A stretch of DNA of 64,000 bases, taken from positions 558,001 to 622,000 of the forward strand of contig OZ220743.1 of assembly GCA_965116965.1 (NCBI GenBank), read 5' to 3'. Below the pieces are notes generated by a model. That model did no database searches. It was not told where the DNA came from and worked only from the letters and a program-made list of their open reading frames with translations. Positions 25,153 through 34,541 of the stretch are shown in pieces. How positions within the stretch are numbered: the stretch's first letter is position 1; every line of letters begins with the position of its first letter. A program made the position numbers and the translations under genes. The stretch comes from Aldehydirespirator sp965116965 (GTDB taxonomy: Bacteria; Actinomycetota; Acidimicrobiia; Acidimicrobiales; Aldehydirespiratoraceae).

Positions 25153-25673
25153 TGAACGAATTCCAACAACAACAGGAGGACGCAGAACTGGCGGGCTGCA
25201 AGGTCGCCTACGAATCCGGGGTCCACTGGCTGGATGCCAACATAAGGGCGCTGGAAGCGTTGCGAACACGGTCGCTGGCTCTCGTATCGGTCGTTCTCAT
25301 AGCGGCCACGCTTGTGGCAAGCCTCGCTCCTGATGCGGTCAAGCAGGATGCCTTGGGAGGCTGGGGTCGGGCTGGAGGTGTGATCTTCGCCGTTGCCATG
25401 GCGGTACTGTTCATCACGAGCGCATGCGTGTCGTGGCCTGTCAAGCTCGTCACAGAACTTGGCCCTCTGAAGATCATCAACGAACACATAAGGCCCCGCC
25501 TGACGTGGCCTTCGGCCAGGCTCTACAAGGCGCTGGCGACCGATCTAGACGGATATGCCAAGAAATCGCGAAAGAAGCTCCGCACGCGGGCACGGCTCTA
25601 CTCAGCGAGCCTCATCGTCACACTCATGGCAGTAGGTGGGGCTGCGCTATTCTGGATTGATGCCACCTTCTGA
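25149..25673 (+). CDS. Membrane protein with paired N-terminal helices and one C-terminal helix
   Basis: 174 residues: an N-terminal amphipathic region (about 1-38), two hydrophobic helices (about 42-62 and 75-95), a basic cytoplasmic stretch (about 100-150) and a last helix (about 152-170). This is a layout seen in some small membrane effector proteins of conflict systems, but no family match is claimed. It overlaps the preceding membrane gene by 4 nt and is surely co-translated with it. Confidence 0.6.
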   Translation: MMNEFQQQQEDAELAGCKVAYESGVHWLDANIRALEALRTRSLALVSVVLIAATLVASLAPDAVKQDALGGWGRAGGVIFAVAMAVLFITSACVSWPVKLVTELGPLKIINEHIRPRLTWPSARLYKALATDLDGYAKKSRKKLRTRARLYSASLIVTLMAVGGAALFWIDATF

Positions 25674-25863
25674 GACTGAACCCCGACGCCCGTCCCGGCT
25701 GAAGCGCAACGGCAACGGCACAGGCGAGGAAGACACGCGGGGTCGCCGCAAGCCTGCCTCCAAGAAGATCACCTCTCAGAGCGATGTCCGCGGGGTTGGC
25801 GAGGCCGAGGTACGTCGGCGTCCCGAAGGCCCGATCCACACCCGAGAAGCAACGGACGGCTGA
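25660..25863 (+). CDS. Possible small basic protein
   Basis: 67 codons starting inside the end of the membrane gene, rich in Arg, Lys and Pro, without a clear ribosome site. It may be a real small protein or chance; kept because the frame is open up to the next promoter. Confidence 0.25.
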   Translation: MPPSETEPRRPSRLKRNGNGTGEEDTRGRRKPASKKITSQSDVRGVGEAEVRRRPEGPIHTREATDG

Positions 25864-25914
25864 ATCGAACCTCTCGGCAGAGCCGTGGACCGCGGGTAGG
25901 TAGCCTCGCCTGCT

Positions 25915-26946
25915 GTGACTGAGGACGATTCCACAGTCGAAGAGCGGCTGGCTGTTCGCCTCATCCGCGAGTTTGAGGACTTGACCAATGTTGAGCGCTT
26001 GGAGCCTCCGGGCAGCGACCCCATCGCGGACTGGAGGGTGAAGACAGCGGACACACGGGAAGCCGATGTTGAGGTCGTCTGGGCCACCAACGAGGCCGGA
26101 CGGAAGTTCGAGAGCCAGCTAGCTGAAGAACACCCAGACGATGACGCTCTGGTACGGCGGCGCTCGCGCAAGAAGTGGCCCGAATCTCGGCTGTCGCTGG
26201 TGTGGGACGCAGAGGTCTACGACCACGCTCCATGCAACAACAAACGTCCCGTAGGGGGATTGGTTGAGGCACTCATCGACGTGCTGGTTGACGTGGAGGC
26301 TCGGGGAGGCACACCGAAGCAGATGTTGGAGGCCGTCGAAGCGCGGCTTGTAGACCCTCGGGACCATTTCGCCAGTCACAATTGGGGTGCAGAATGGCAG
26401 AGGGCATCTGCTCGTGGCGTGAGTTTCGAGGAGTTCCTGCTTGATTGGGGCCAACTGACCGGCTACTGGTACCCGCAGCTTCTCGTGGACGACGGAGTAA
26501 CGCTCGCTCGCCGTGTGTGGGTATGGCGAGTTTCTGAGCCGGAAGGCTCACAGGCCGGGATGGTGCGAACTAATCCAGCGGTCTCTGACGCCGCTGGAGG
26601 TGAGTATGAGCATCTGTTGGCCACGTTGCAGGATTGCATTGATGCGAAGACCGTCAGAGATCAGATGAGGAGCGCGCCAGATCGGAGGTGGCTGTTCGTG
26701 GTGCTCGACAGCAACATGGCCGCTATTCAGCTTGACGACTACTTCGGCCCTGCGTGGCTAGCTTCCGACGCGCCTGAACCCTGCCCGTACCATATTTTCG
26801 ACACTCTCACCTTCGACTACTTAGATCAGGTGTGGGTCACTGGCAGGGCATTCCATGAGCGGGCCGACATCGTGTTGCGGCTGTTCAAGACGGGTGACGC
26901 TCCACAGCACAAGATCGTGCGTCGTGCTGAGGTGCTTGCTGGCTGA
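25915..26946 (+). CDS. Hypothetical protein of the island
   Basis: 343 residues with an acidic N-terminus, a mixed alpha/beta first third with ADVEVVWATNEAG (resembling a core strand of nuclease-like folds, unproved), and a C-terminal half rich in Trp, Tyr and Asp (RRWLFVVLDSNMAAIQLDDYF). GTG 25915 lies 8 nt after a -10 box TAGCCT (25901-25906), so leaderless expression is likely. No membrane segment. Function unknown. Confidence 0.65.
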   Translation: MTEDDSTVEERLAVRLIREFEDLTNVERLEPPGSDPIADWRVKTADTREADVEVVWATNEAGRKFESQLAEEHPDDDALVRRRSRKKWPESRLSLVWDAEVYDHAPCNNKRPVGGLVEALIDVLVDVEARGGTPKQMLEAVEARLVDPRDHFASHNWGAEWQRASARGVSFEEFLLDWGQLTGYWYPQLLVDDGVTLARRVWVWRVSEPEGSQAGMVRTNPAVSDAAGGEYEHLLATLQDCIDAKTVRDQMRSAPDRRWLFVVLDSNMAAIQLDDYFGPAWLASDAPEPCPYHIFDTLTFDYLDQVWVTGRAFHERADIVLRLFKTGDAPQHKIVRRAEVLAG

Positions 26947-26993
26947 CCGTCAGCGTTGCGTTGCTGTCGCACCGTCGAACTAGCTTGCTGGCG

Positions 26994-27329
26994 ATGTCAC
27001 GCAGACGGTCAAGCAGAAGAAGTCGGGGGAGTTCACGCCGCAGGAGTCCATCCCGGAGCGGTTCATCCCGAGGGCGACCGGTGCGGGGCTACACGATCCG
27101 TGGTAGGGGCGGCAGGGTGAAGTACGTGGGGATCACGAACAACCCTCGCCGTCGCGCTGCTCAGCATCGGCGTGCAGGCAAACGTGGACGGCTGAAGGTG
27201 GAGACGGGCGGGATGTCCAGACAGAAGGCCCGACGCTGGGAAGGTGCCAAGCTCGCCTGGTTCCGCAGGAGCAACAGAGGCCGCAACCCGACCTACAACA
27301 AGACCAGGAGCGGCGGCTGGCAGTCTTGA
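26994..27329 (+). CDS. GIY-YIG nuclease domain protein
   Basis: 111 residues. The first 30 are almost all Arg and Ser, likely binding nucleic acid. A compact GIY-YIG domain follows: GYT at 32-34, YVGITNNPRRRAAQH at 44-58 with the conserved Tyr, Arg and His, the catalytic Glu in RRWEGAKL (E83), and the family Asn in YNKT (N102). Such domains nick or cut DNA. ATG 26994 is 7 nt after a -10 box TAGCTT (26981-26986), implying a leaderless mRNA. Confidence 0.75.
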   Translation: MSRRRSSRRSRGSSRRRSPSRSGSSRGRPVRGYTIRGRGGRVKYVGITNNPRRRAAQHRRAGKRGRLKVETGGMSRQKARRWEGAKLAWFRRSNRGRNPTYNKTRSGGWQS

Positions 27330-27366
27330 CTGCTGGAGCCAACGCAGCGTGCGCGTCAGCGTCGTC

Positions 27367-28032
27367 TCACTCCTCTGCCATCAAGTCCCATATCTGTGGC
27401 GTGACGTGTAGTTCATCGACAAGCTGGTCCACTGCTTGGAACAGCCTGGGCAGTTCCTGAGAGCGGGTTTGGTCAGTCAGGCCGTAGGGATCATGCATGG
27501 TGGCGTTGCCGCGCTTGCGGATGGCTGTCAGCCCCTTCTTCAAGGTAGGGGACAGCGCAAGATGTTCGACGGCCTGATCGATCAACTCCTCCAGTCGCTT
27601 GTCCTTGACCGGGCGATCCGCAGCCGCTAGATGACGCTTCAGAAGCGCCTCTAGCAGAACACGCACCAAGGCGCTCGCCGCTCTGGGTGATATTCGAGCG
27701 ACCGCAGCCGCCTCTTCGTAGAGCTGGGTCTCATTGTCCTCCAGCCCTTCTGCGGGTGGGATGCGGACACCCGCGTGCGGATACACCAACTCGGTCTCGC
27801 TCCCTGCCGCGGTGGGATGCTCTATCCAGAGGCTCAGGGCCTTGCACTGCTCGGACATGCAAATGGATACGAGCAACTTGCCTTGGCTGCCTTCCATCAG
27901 GTGTCCGACATCCCTGTCCATCTCGCGGTCATAGACCTCTGCCGTGACCTCACCGAACCAGATGTGATCTGTGACAACGCCACATGACGGGCACACGCCC
28001 GGTGTCTCCCAAGCAAGCTCTTGGTTGGACAA
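27367..28032 (-). CDS. DUF4145-like protein
   Basis: 221 residues. The N-terminus has a zinc-ribbon-like CPSC pair (about residue 14) with later cysteines near residue 58. The C-terminal helical domain, containing ARISPRAASALVRVLLEALL, resembles DUF4145, a domain often found in defence-related proteins. TTG 28032 is preceded by GGGAGG at 5-6 nt on the minus strand. Role inferred only from domain resemblance and island context. Confidence 0.6.
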   Translation of the reverse strand: MSNQELAWETPGVCPSCGVVTDHIWFGEVTAEVYDREMDRDVGHLMEGSQGKLLVSICMSEQCKALSLWIEHPTAAGSETELVYPHAGVRIPPAEGLEDNETQLYEEAAAVARISPRAASALVRVLLEALLKRHLAAADRPVKDKRLEELIDQAVEHLALSPTLKKGLTAIRKRGNATMHDPYGLTDQTRSQELPRLFQAVDQLVDELHVTPQIWDLMAEE

Positions 28033-28170
28033 ATCGCCCTCCCATCTTCCTCGCGTTAGCAGCGGACGCCTGGAACCCGGCTTAGCGCCCCACCGCTCTT
28101 CGACGGCGTGCAGGCTATAGGTGTCCGTGAGAGCATCTGCGGCTCGATGGCGGCTGTGTACGACTGGAGA

Positions 28171-28356
28171 TCAATCGGGCTGCGTGTTGCCGATCTCGTT
28201 GATCTGGTCTACCACGAGGTCGCCTGCCCAGCCGAGGATGGCTGTGCCCCACCTGGTCGCCCACAGGACGCCGAACACCAGCAGAAGCACGACGATCCAG
28301 AAGAACTGCACGGCGTCTCGCGACACACCGGATCGGTAGCTGTGGTGTCTGCTCAT
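28171..28356 (-). CDS. Small single-helix membrane protein
   Basis: 61 residues with one hydrophobic helix (about residues 16-38). It starts 3 nt after the stop of the gene upstream (28360-29709), so it is probably co-expressed with it. No family recognised. Confidence 0.5.
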   Translation of the reverse strand: MSRHHSYRSGVSRDAVQFFWIVVLLLVFGVLWATRWGTAILGWAGDLVVDQINEIGNTQPD

Positions 28357-28359
28357 GAA

Positions 28360-29709
28360 TCACGCGGTTCCTGCTAGGACGGCCACCCTCAGAGTCAACA
28401 GTTCTCCCGCCTTCCGCAAGAGCGCGAACTTCTTGAACGAGCGTTGCAGCACGACGCCGATCACCCCTCCCATCACGATCAGTCCGAGGAAGCCGTCAAC
28501 GGAGACGTGCTCAATCCCTATGGAACGCACGGTGATCAAGGCGAGCAATGCGAACGCTCCGACGCCTGCGAGGAACGCCCGGATCGTGCGGAGCACGAAG
28601 CGCAGCAGCCATCGCCCCAACCACTGGAGGCCACGGGAGAGGCGGTCGAGCATCTTGCTGGCTCTTGTTTGCTTCCAGAGGGTCGCGATGCGACTCATCC
28701 CCGACGCAGCTTTGCCCACGTCTTCCGTCGTCGTCGGCTCGGCGTTTGTTGGAGATGGCGAGTTCTTGAATTCTGTAAGGGCGCTCACGGAGGCTTCACG
28801 CGTGGAGCTACCTTCCAATTCCCGCAGGCTCTCGGGGGTGAAGTCTGGAGATGGTAACTCCAGCGGGCCACTGTCCGCGGAGATGCCGTACCTGACTCGC
28901 GCCACCTTCCACAGTGCCCTGAGCATCTGGATGGTGAGGTAAGTGGACGGAACCGCGTGTTCTTTGCGAATCCAACGTGTGGTCACAAACCAGTCGCGTC
29001 TGCCGTCGATCCAACCCTTGGTGGAGAGATGAGCCAGCCGGTCGCCGTAGGCGATCTCGTGCATTCTGTCCGGCGAGACCCCGATGCGGAGGTTCGCTTC
29101 GCCTGGGATGGCCGTCAACCCGTGCTTGGTTGCGTTGTAGGACTTCGCTTCCTGCAACCAGTCGTTCGCGAACAACCGCAGGAACCGCGCGAGGTTGGAG
29201 CTGTAGTTCAAGACCTCCTCACTGGCCGTCGTCAAGTTTCCCGAGTGTCCCAAGATGACGAAGGCGACATCTGATTGAAGCGCCTCCCGCCTGGCGTTCA
29301 CGATGAGCGTGTCAACGGTCTCCTTGAACTTGCGGAAGTCAAGCTCCTTCGATATCTCGAACCAGGGGCATTCTGGAGAGTCCTTGTGGCCTAGGAACAG
29401 CCGCAGCAGCGTCTCGATGGCTAGGTGTTTGAGGTGGTGGGTCTCGATTCGTAGGTAGTGCTGCTGGAAGGCTCGATCAGATTCGACCTCAGTTGGGTCC
29501 GGGTCGTCGGTCGAACCGACAAGCGAGAGGGTGCTTCCCGCGAACTCGACTCCCTCAGCCAAGATGTCCTTGAACGGCTCATAAGCGCCTCCGATCACGC
29601 AGAGCGCGTGGAAGCGCATCAGCAGGAACTCGCCGGGGCCGTCCTCGTGGTAGAACTGCCGATTCAGGTCGTCGTAGTCGGGTGCGATCAGCTCTTCATC
29701 GACGGTCAT
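28360..29709 (-). CDS. Hypothetical protein with C-terminal membrane helices
   Basis: About 449 residues. The soluble helical N-terminal domain (1-280) has no recognised family. A polar linker rich in Ser and Thr follows, then two strong hydrophobic helices (about 375-400 and 408-430) and a basic end. ATG 29709 is preferred over GTG/ATG codons 18 nt upstream because GAGGAGG sits 6 nt before it. The architecture suggests a membrane-tethered sensor or effector, but this is only inference. Confidence 0.6.
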   Translation of the reverse strand: MTVDEELIAPDYDDLNRQFYHEDGPGEFLLMRFHALCVIGGAYEPFKDILAEGVEFAGSTLSLVGSTDDPDPTEVESDRAFQQHYLRIETHHLKHLAIETLLRLFLGHKDSPECPWFEISKELDFRKFKETVDTLIVNARREALQSDVAFVILGHSGNLTTASEEVLNYSSNLARFLRLFANDWLQEAKSYNATKHGLTAIPGEANLRIGVSPDRMHEIAYGDRLAHLSTKGWIDGRRDWFVTTRWIRKEHAVPSTYLTIQMLRALWKVARVRYGISADSGPLELPSPDFTPESLRELEGSSTREASVSALTEFKNSPSPTNAEPTTTEDVGKAASGMSRIATLWKQTRASKMLDRLSRGLQWLGRWLLRFVLRTIRAFLAGVGAFALLALITVRSIGIEHVSVDGFLGLIVMGGVIGVVLQRSFKKFALLRKAGELLTLRVAVLAGTA

Positions 29710-29960
29710 CCCTTGCCTCCTCGCCATGGGGTGGGGTCGAGACCTGCCATCCCATCACGGGGGTGCGACAGCGTGGTGCATCTAGGAGGGCACTGGCCTC
29801 TGTCTAGAGTCCGGCGATGCGACCAGCGGCGGGGTTAGCAGGCTGAGCCTCAGAGATCAGAGCATCGCGAGGTTGATCAGCTCCCATCCGTTGTGCACGA
29901 ACGCTAGTTCGCTAATCGGGGTGGAACCTTGCCCCCGGCCACGTAGGGTGACAGCACCAA

Positions 29961-31130
29961 ATGACAGGCGTGAGATTCACGGGAGGCGGCATGGCTGATC
30001 ACTTTGACTCCGAGGAGTGGAGAAGCATCAACGGCAGGCTCGATGAGGCTCCGGAGCGGTACGGCTTCCCGGAGCGGCGCGACGGCTCGGTGTTGCTTGG
30101 TTCGTTCAACATCCGCAAGCTCGGTGACCCCGACAACCGCACAGACGGCGACTGGGGGTTCTTGGCGAGGGTGTGCGCCCAGTTCGATCTGCTGGGTGTG
30201 CAGGAGATCATGTCGGACCTCAGCGGCCTACGCCGTCTGCGTGAAGAACTCGCAAAGCACGTCGAGAGCGGCAGCGAAGGCTTCGCCGCGGTCGTGTCCG
30301 ACGAGACCGGGGCGTTCGCGGGTGAACGCGGCCTCAGGGAGCGCCTCGGGTTCATCTACCGATGGCCCGTTGTGGAGCGCATGGAGATCGCCAGCGACCT
30401 CACCTATGACAGGACCAAGACGTTCAAGACGCTCGTGGACAATGCCGAGAATCTGATCGAGGCGCTACAGGAGTGCGAAGGCGACGCGAGGCAGTTCCAT
30501 CTGTCCTTCTTCGTGACGTTCGCGCGCCAGCCCCACGGCGTTGCCTTCCGCATCAGGGATGTTGAGCCGTATGAGTTTCTGGCTGTCAATGCTCATCTCA
30601 TTTTCGGTGACCGGATCGGTGACCGCCGCCGAGAGTTCACCGCGCTGATGGAACTCCTGAAGAGCCGCCTCGCTGACGACGACAGCATCAACCTGATCCT
30701 GACGGGCGACCTCAACTTGGACTTCGATGACCCCGTGAAGGACCGTGCCCGTGTTGACAAGGACATCAAGAACCTCAACGCCGCTCTCACCGACAGCGGC
30801 TCCCACATCAACTTCCCGTTCCTTGACAAGCACCAGGGTCACGATGAGGTGTTCCGCACCAACGCCCGCCTGAACCAGACCTATGACCACATCGGACTGT
30901 TCGCACACGACCCGCGGCTGCCCAGCTACGACCTGAACGAGCACATGCCCCAGACCCCTGACGGTCCTGACTACGGCGTGTTCGACTTCATGACCCTGTT
31001 CAGCGAAGCCATCTACGACAAGGCATGGCCAGAGCTAACGAACGCAGAACGAAAGGCTCTCTGGAAGAAGGCCGAGTTTTCCGTCAGTGACCACATGCCG
31101 CTGTGGTTGCGGCTGCCCCTCACGGCCTGA
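29961..31130 (+). CDS. Endonuclease/exonuclease/phosphatase (EEP) family protein
   Basis: About 389 residues with the EEP (DNase I-like) motif series: SFNIRKLG, LGVQEIM with the metal-binding Glu, NAHLIFGD, TGDLNLDF and the final SDHMPLW (Asp-His pair). The family hydrolyses phosphodiester bonds in nucleic acids or phosphoinositides; here a DNase or RNase role in the island is likely. ATG 29961 lies downstream of TAGGGT (29944-29949); ATG 29991, with GGGAGG 4 nt before it, is an equally good start. Confidence 0.8.
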   Translation: MTGVRFTGGGMADHFDSEEWRSINGRLDEAPERYGFPERRDGSVLLGSFNIRKLGDPDNRTDGDWGFLARVCAQFDLLGVQEIMSDLSGLRRLREELAKHVESGSEGFAAVVSDETGAFAGERGLRERLGFIYRWPVVERMEIASDLTYDRTKTFKTLVDNAENLIEALQECEGDARQFHLSFFVTFARQPHGVAFRIRDVEPYEFLAVNAHLIFGDRIGDRRREFTALMELLKSRLADDDSINLILTGDLNLDFDDPVKDRARVDKDIKNLNAALTDSGSHINFPFLDKHQGHDEVFRTNARLNQTYDHIGLFAHDPRLPSYDLNEHMPQTPDGPDYGVFDFMTLFSEAIYDKAWPELTNAERKALWKKAEFSVSDHMPLWLRLPLTA

Positions 31131-31185
31131 CAGTCACCGTACTCAGTCGTTGAAGCCACTGACAGCCTTCTTGGAGAGGAGCGAC

Positions 31186-31281
31186 ATGGCAGGAAGGAAA
31201 CGAACATCGTGGGTGGGGGCGATGCTGCCGTTGCTCATAGGACTGGGGATCGCGTGGCAGCAAGGGTGGCTCGGCTGGTGA
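31186..31281 (+). CDS. 31-residue membrane microprotein
   Basis: MAGRKRTSWV and then a hydrophobic helix ending QQGWLGW. The strong site GGAGAGGA lies 5 nt before the ATG, which supports translation. Basic start plus one helix fits a small inner-membrane protein. It lies 55 nt after the EEP gene and may be its partner. Confidence 0.5.
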   Translation: MAGRKRTSWVGAMLPLLIGLGIAWQQGWLGW

Positions 31282-31394
31282 CTTCTCAGCAGCGATAGAC
31301 CAGAACGAGGCTCACCGCTACAAGCAGCGCTCCGGGGCTAGCAGAACGCTGCACCCCGATCATCTTGCGATCCCGCGAAGCAGGGTGGCCTCGC

Positions 31395-33077
31395 CTACGC
31401 TGGTTCCCACTCGGGGATCGGGTAAGAGTCATATCCCGGCCACCACGGTGGGCGGACACGCCAGAACGATTCGTTGATGTCGTTTGTGGCGGGATCGTCG
31501 GTTGGGTAGGTGAAATGCTTGGACCATCCGTTGGTTACGTTCCCAGTTGTGGCGTCAGGGATGCCGTATAGCCCAAGGTGTTTGGCAGCGATGGAGCCTT
31601 CGAGCGTGAAGTTCGGGCAGGTGCCACCACACAGGAGATACCACTCGCGGGCGTAGACAGCGCCGTTGGGAGCGAGAATAGCGACGTTGGTGAGGGTGAG
31701 GTTTGTGTCTGGGGGGCCGCTGCACTCGGGAGGGGTACCGCTGCTGGGGTCAAGGATCACGTTACGCTCAGCTATCAAAGCGACGACGTTCGGCCCGTCT
31801 GCGTCGTTCGGGCCGGAGGCTTTGATGTCTCCACGAACGATGATGTCGCGTTCCGAGTAGATAGTGGCCGATCCATCCATGCAGAGGCGCTCGATAGTGA
31901 CATCCCCATTGGAGACGGTGGTGTCCCCGACGATGATGTCGCCGTCAAGGATCGCGTGGTCGGGCTGGCCTGGTGCCCCTGGGCAGGTGCCGGGATTGGA
32001 TTGTCTGAGGTTCTTGGCGGTTAGGTCGATGTTGTGGTCGTAGTTCACGGTGCTGAGGGCGCATCCGGTTGGGGCTGAGATCACCGGGAGGGCCAGCTCG
32101 TCGCCTTGCACCACGAACCTGTCCGCATCGAGGGGGTCTGTGTCGGAGAGGGGCCATTGGCGGGTTGTGCCGTCGTCCAGCATCCACGATGGCTGCGACG
32201 GGCAACCAACAGCGGCGCGGGTTGGCCGACTCGATGACTTGGATTCGATGAGTTTGAACGTGGGGCTGCCGCAGTAGAGCACCTTGTCGTTGCCGCTGTA
32301 GCGGAGCGGCCCATTGAGTGTGTCCGCGGATGTGAACACGATGATCCTGGGGCCGTCGCAAAGAGAGGCGTCGGCTGGGGTGGCCGTGAGGCAATCAGCA
32401 GGGTCTTCCAGCCCATCGGGGCCATCAAGCGCTTGATTGGGCCTGTCGCAGAGGGAGGGGTCGGCTGGGGTGGAGGTGCGACAATCAGCGGGGTCCGCAA
32501 TCCCGTCAGGGCCATTGAGCGCTTCTTCGGGGAGGTAGTTGCTCTCGTAGTGGAGCTGATACTGGGCGAACACGGCCCTCTCGTAGGTGCGGGTGGCCTC
32601 CGTTGTGCGCTGGCATCGCTCGATGTCTCCAACGCAGCCGCTTCGGATTTCGACGGTGATGTCTCGGGTCTCTTGGAGTGCCTCACCACCGCGCAGTGGG
32701 TTGCTCGTGGTAGGGCCGATATTGAACTTCCAGCACGTAGTGTTCGGCGGTGACGGGCAGTCAGGATCGGGGGTGCCGTCCGGGGTGCGCCACACGGGGA
32801 GCGGATCGTTGGGGTCCAGGGGGTTGGTTTCTTGCCAGCCGTTCGAGTCCACCGGTCCTGTTGTGATGTCCTTGGAGAACTCAGGATTGGCCATCCAAGC
32901 GTCCATGATGTGTTCAGCGTTGCGGGAAGTGAGCCGTTCCTCGATGATGAGCCGTTCCTGCATCGAGGCTCGAAGCTGCACCCCGAACGTGCGACCGGTG
33001 AGCAGCGCAGCGAACGCCATCAACGTGATCGTCACGAGGGTCATGGGCAGGATGTAGCCCGAGTCGTTGCGTTTCAC
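31395..33077 (-). CDS. PilX-like type IV pilus minor component, last gene of pilus operon
   Basis: 560 residues. The N-terminus VKRNDSGYILPMTLVTITLM is prepilin-like, with a Gly before a hydrophobic helix and Pro-Met at positions 4-5, as in PilX-type minor pilins that lack Glu5. The rest is a large, cysteine-containing extracellular domain rich in Asp, Pro and Thr, with a repeated block NGPDGI/LxDPADC...PADxSLCD (about 195-245). GTG 33077 overlaps the upstream pilin stop (GTGA). Probably a tip or adhesin subunit. Confidence 0.7.
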   Translation of the reverse strand: MKRNDSGYILPMTLVTITLMAFAALLTGRTFGVQLRASMQERLIIEERLTSRNAEHIMDAWMANPEFSKDITTGPVDSNGWQETNPLDPNDPLPVWRTPDGTPDPDCPSPPNTTCWKFNIGPTTSNPLRGGEALQETRDITVEIRSGCVGDIERCQRTTEATRTYERAVFAQYQLHYESNYLPEEALNGPDGIADPADCRTSTPADPSLCDRPNQALDGPDGLEDPADCLTATPADASLCDGPRIIVFTSADTLNGPLRYSGNDKVLYCGSPTFKLIESKSSSRPTRAAVGCPSQPSWMLDDGTTRQWPLSDTDPLDADRFVVQGDELALPVISAPTGCALSTVNYDHNIDLTAKNLRQSNPGTCPGAPGQPDHAILDGDIIVGDTTVSNGDVTIERLCMDGSATIYSERDIIVRGDIKASGPNDADGPNVVALIAERNVILDPSSGTPPECSGPPDTNLTLTNVAILAPNGAVYAREWYLLCGGTCPNFTLEGSIAAKHLGLYGIPDATTGNVTNGWSKHFTYPTDDPATNDINESFWRVRPPWWPGYDSYPIPEWEPA

Positions 33078-33511
33078 GGGCCTGTCGGGGGTTGAAGGAC
33101 GGTCTGCACATAGGAGCGGGACGCATGACTCCGGGTGTTCCATTCGACTGTGATTGTGAGCTTGGCTGCACAATCAGCGTCTACTGCCGGATCGCACTGA
33201 GAGGCGGAGCCGGTGAGGGGTGGGGGCCATTTGATGCCGGTAGCGTCACCACAGGCGACCCTGAACCCGTCGTGGGGAAGCACCTTGCGCCCGGCCAGGT
33301 CCGGCACTGTCGTCGTGGGAGTCTGGCATCCCTGCTGTTGAGCTTCCGCCGAGTGCCACGCTGCCACTGCGGTTGCTTCCTGGAGAACGCGTCCGTTCCA
33401 CATGGCTGCGGTGCCTTGGGCATATCCCGTAAGCATCGCTGTGAAACAGACGCCGAATATCACCATCGACACGATCACCGATGGGAGCGACGACCCACTG
33501 TCCCGCCTCAT
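33074..33511 (-). CDS. Type IV pilin-like protein (second pilin)
   Basis: 145 residues. MRRDSGSSLPSVIVSMVIFG shows a short basic leader ending in Gly, then a hydrophobic helix, as in type IV minor pilins, though Glu5 is replaced by Ser. The globular part has paired cysteines. ATG 33511 overlaps the stop of the preceding pilin gene (ATGA), indicating coupled translation. It would need a host prepilin peptidase. Confidence 0.7.
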   Translation of the reverse strand: MRRDSGSSLPSVIVSMVIFGVCFTAMLTGYAQGTAAMWNGRVLQEATAVAAWHSAEAQQQGCQTPTTTVPDLAGRKVLPHDGFRVACGDATGIKWPPPLTGSASQCDPAVDADCAAKLTITVEWNTRSHASRSYVQTVLQPPTGP

Positions 33512-34356
33512 GAGAACACCCTCAGAGTCGGCATCGCGTAGCCCTCGATGGTGCCCCAATCGTTCGGGTCGTGACTAGGCCGATAAGAGCCATCGGAGAG
33601 CACTACCCCCGCGGTGCCGTCACAGAACGGCACCTCATCAAGAGCCATCAACTGCCGCTGATTCGGGCGGATCGCGGCACAAGAGATCAGTTCCACACGG
33701 GCAGGACCGTCAGCGAAACTGCGAGTGCAGGAATCAGGTGGAACAACCAACGCAGGATCGGCAACTTCGGCTCCGGTGAGACATTCCCAACCCAGTGCTG
33801 CCAGCCCTGACGCTCTCGGCAGGGTCTCTTCGATGGGGTCGCTCCACAAAGCGATGTTGAGGCAGTCCGAGGCCAACCCTTCTGAACAGATTCTTGGCCA
33901 GCCCTCTGGCAGAGGGTCAGGCGGTGTGGGTGCTCTGATGTCAGGTGCGTAGCGGTACGCCAGGAGGTCGCCCTGAGGCAGGAGCTTCCAGCATTCAAGA
34001 CGGCGACCGTCATCGTGGGGTGGTGACGGTGGCTGTTGGGCGGTGGCCACCGCCCAACAGAGATCGCCCTGATGCGGAGTCAAGGTCTGCGGAGCGCTCG
34101 CTACTTCCACACAGTCTTTCCGGGAGTTGACCCCTGAAGGGTTGGCACATGTCAGGTCGGCTGTGGCTGAACCTTCGAGGCGTGCAACCGCCGCGGCGAC
34201 CGCCCCGAACGTGTGCGGGTTGGTGTCAGGAGGGGCGGTGTTGACGAGCTTCACCGACAGGAACATCGTGGACAGCACCCCACCAAGCAGCATCGCAGAG
34301 ATCGTCATGGAGACGACCGTCTCCGCGAGAGTGGTACCGGCGTCGTTGCGGTTCAT
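33508..34356 (-). CDS. Type IV pilin-like protein (first pilin)
   Basis: 282 residues. MNRNDAGTTLAETVVSMTIS is a classical type IV prepilin N-terminus with cleavage after Gly7, Glu5 of the mature protein present, and a hydrophobic helix after it. The large cysteine-rich globular domain has no recognised fold. I chose ATG 34356 because longer frames add unrelated residues upstream of the prepilin leader. Its stop overlaps the second pilin by 4 nt. Confidence 0.75.
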   Translation of the reverse strand: MNRNDAGTTLAETVVSMTISAMLLGGVLSTMFLSVKLVNTAPPDTNPHTFGAVAAAVARLEGSATADLTCANPSGVNSRKDCVEVASAPQTLTPHQGDLCWAVATAQQPPSPPHDDGRRLECWKLLPQGDLLAYRYAPDIRAPTPPDPLPEGWPRICSEGLASDCLNIALWSDPIEETLPRASGLAALGWECLTGAEVADPALVVPPDSCTRSFADGPARVELISCAAIRPNQRQLMALDEVPFCDGTAGVVLSDGSYRPSHDPNDWGTIEGYAMPTLRVFS

Positions 34357-34388
34357 GCAGCCACCGCCACAACAGACAGCCTCCCGCT

Positions 34389-34541
34389 CTAGAGTCCGTA
34401 ACCGCTGTAATCCGGCAAGAGCACCCACATCGACGCGACGATCAGCGCCATCAACACCAGATACACAGCCCCTCGTCTGGTGAGACGGAAGCTCCAATCG
34501 ATGACATGGCGTCGTCTACTTGGCTGGTCGCTTGTCGGCAT
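34389..34541 (-). CDS. 50-residue membrane protein in pilus operon
   Basis: MPTSDQPSRRRHVIDW, then a basic stretch and a hydrophobic helix (about residues 25-43), ending DYSGYGL. The ATG overlaps the preceding stop by one base (TGATG). It lies between the 43-residue gene and the first pilin, so it is almost surely expressed with them. No family recognised; possibly a pilus-assembly accessory. Confidence 0.55.
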   Translation of the reverse strand: MPTSDQPSRRRHVIDWSFRLTRRGAVYLVLMALIVASMWVLLPDYSGYGL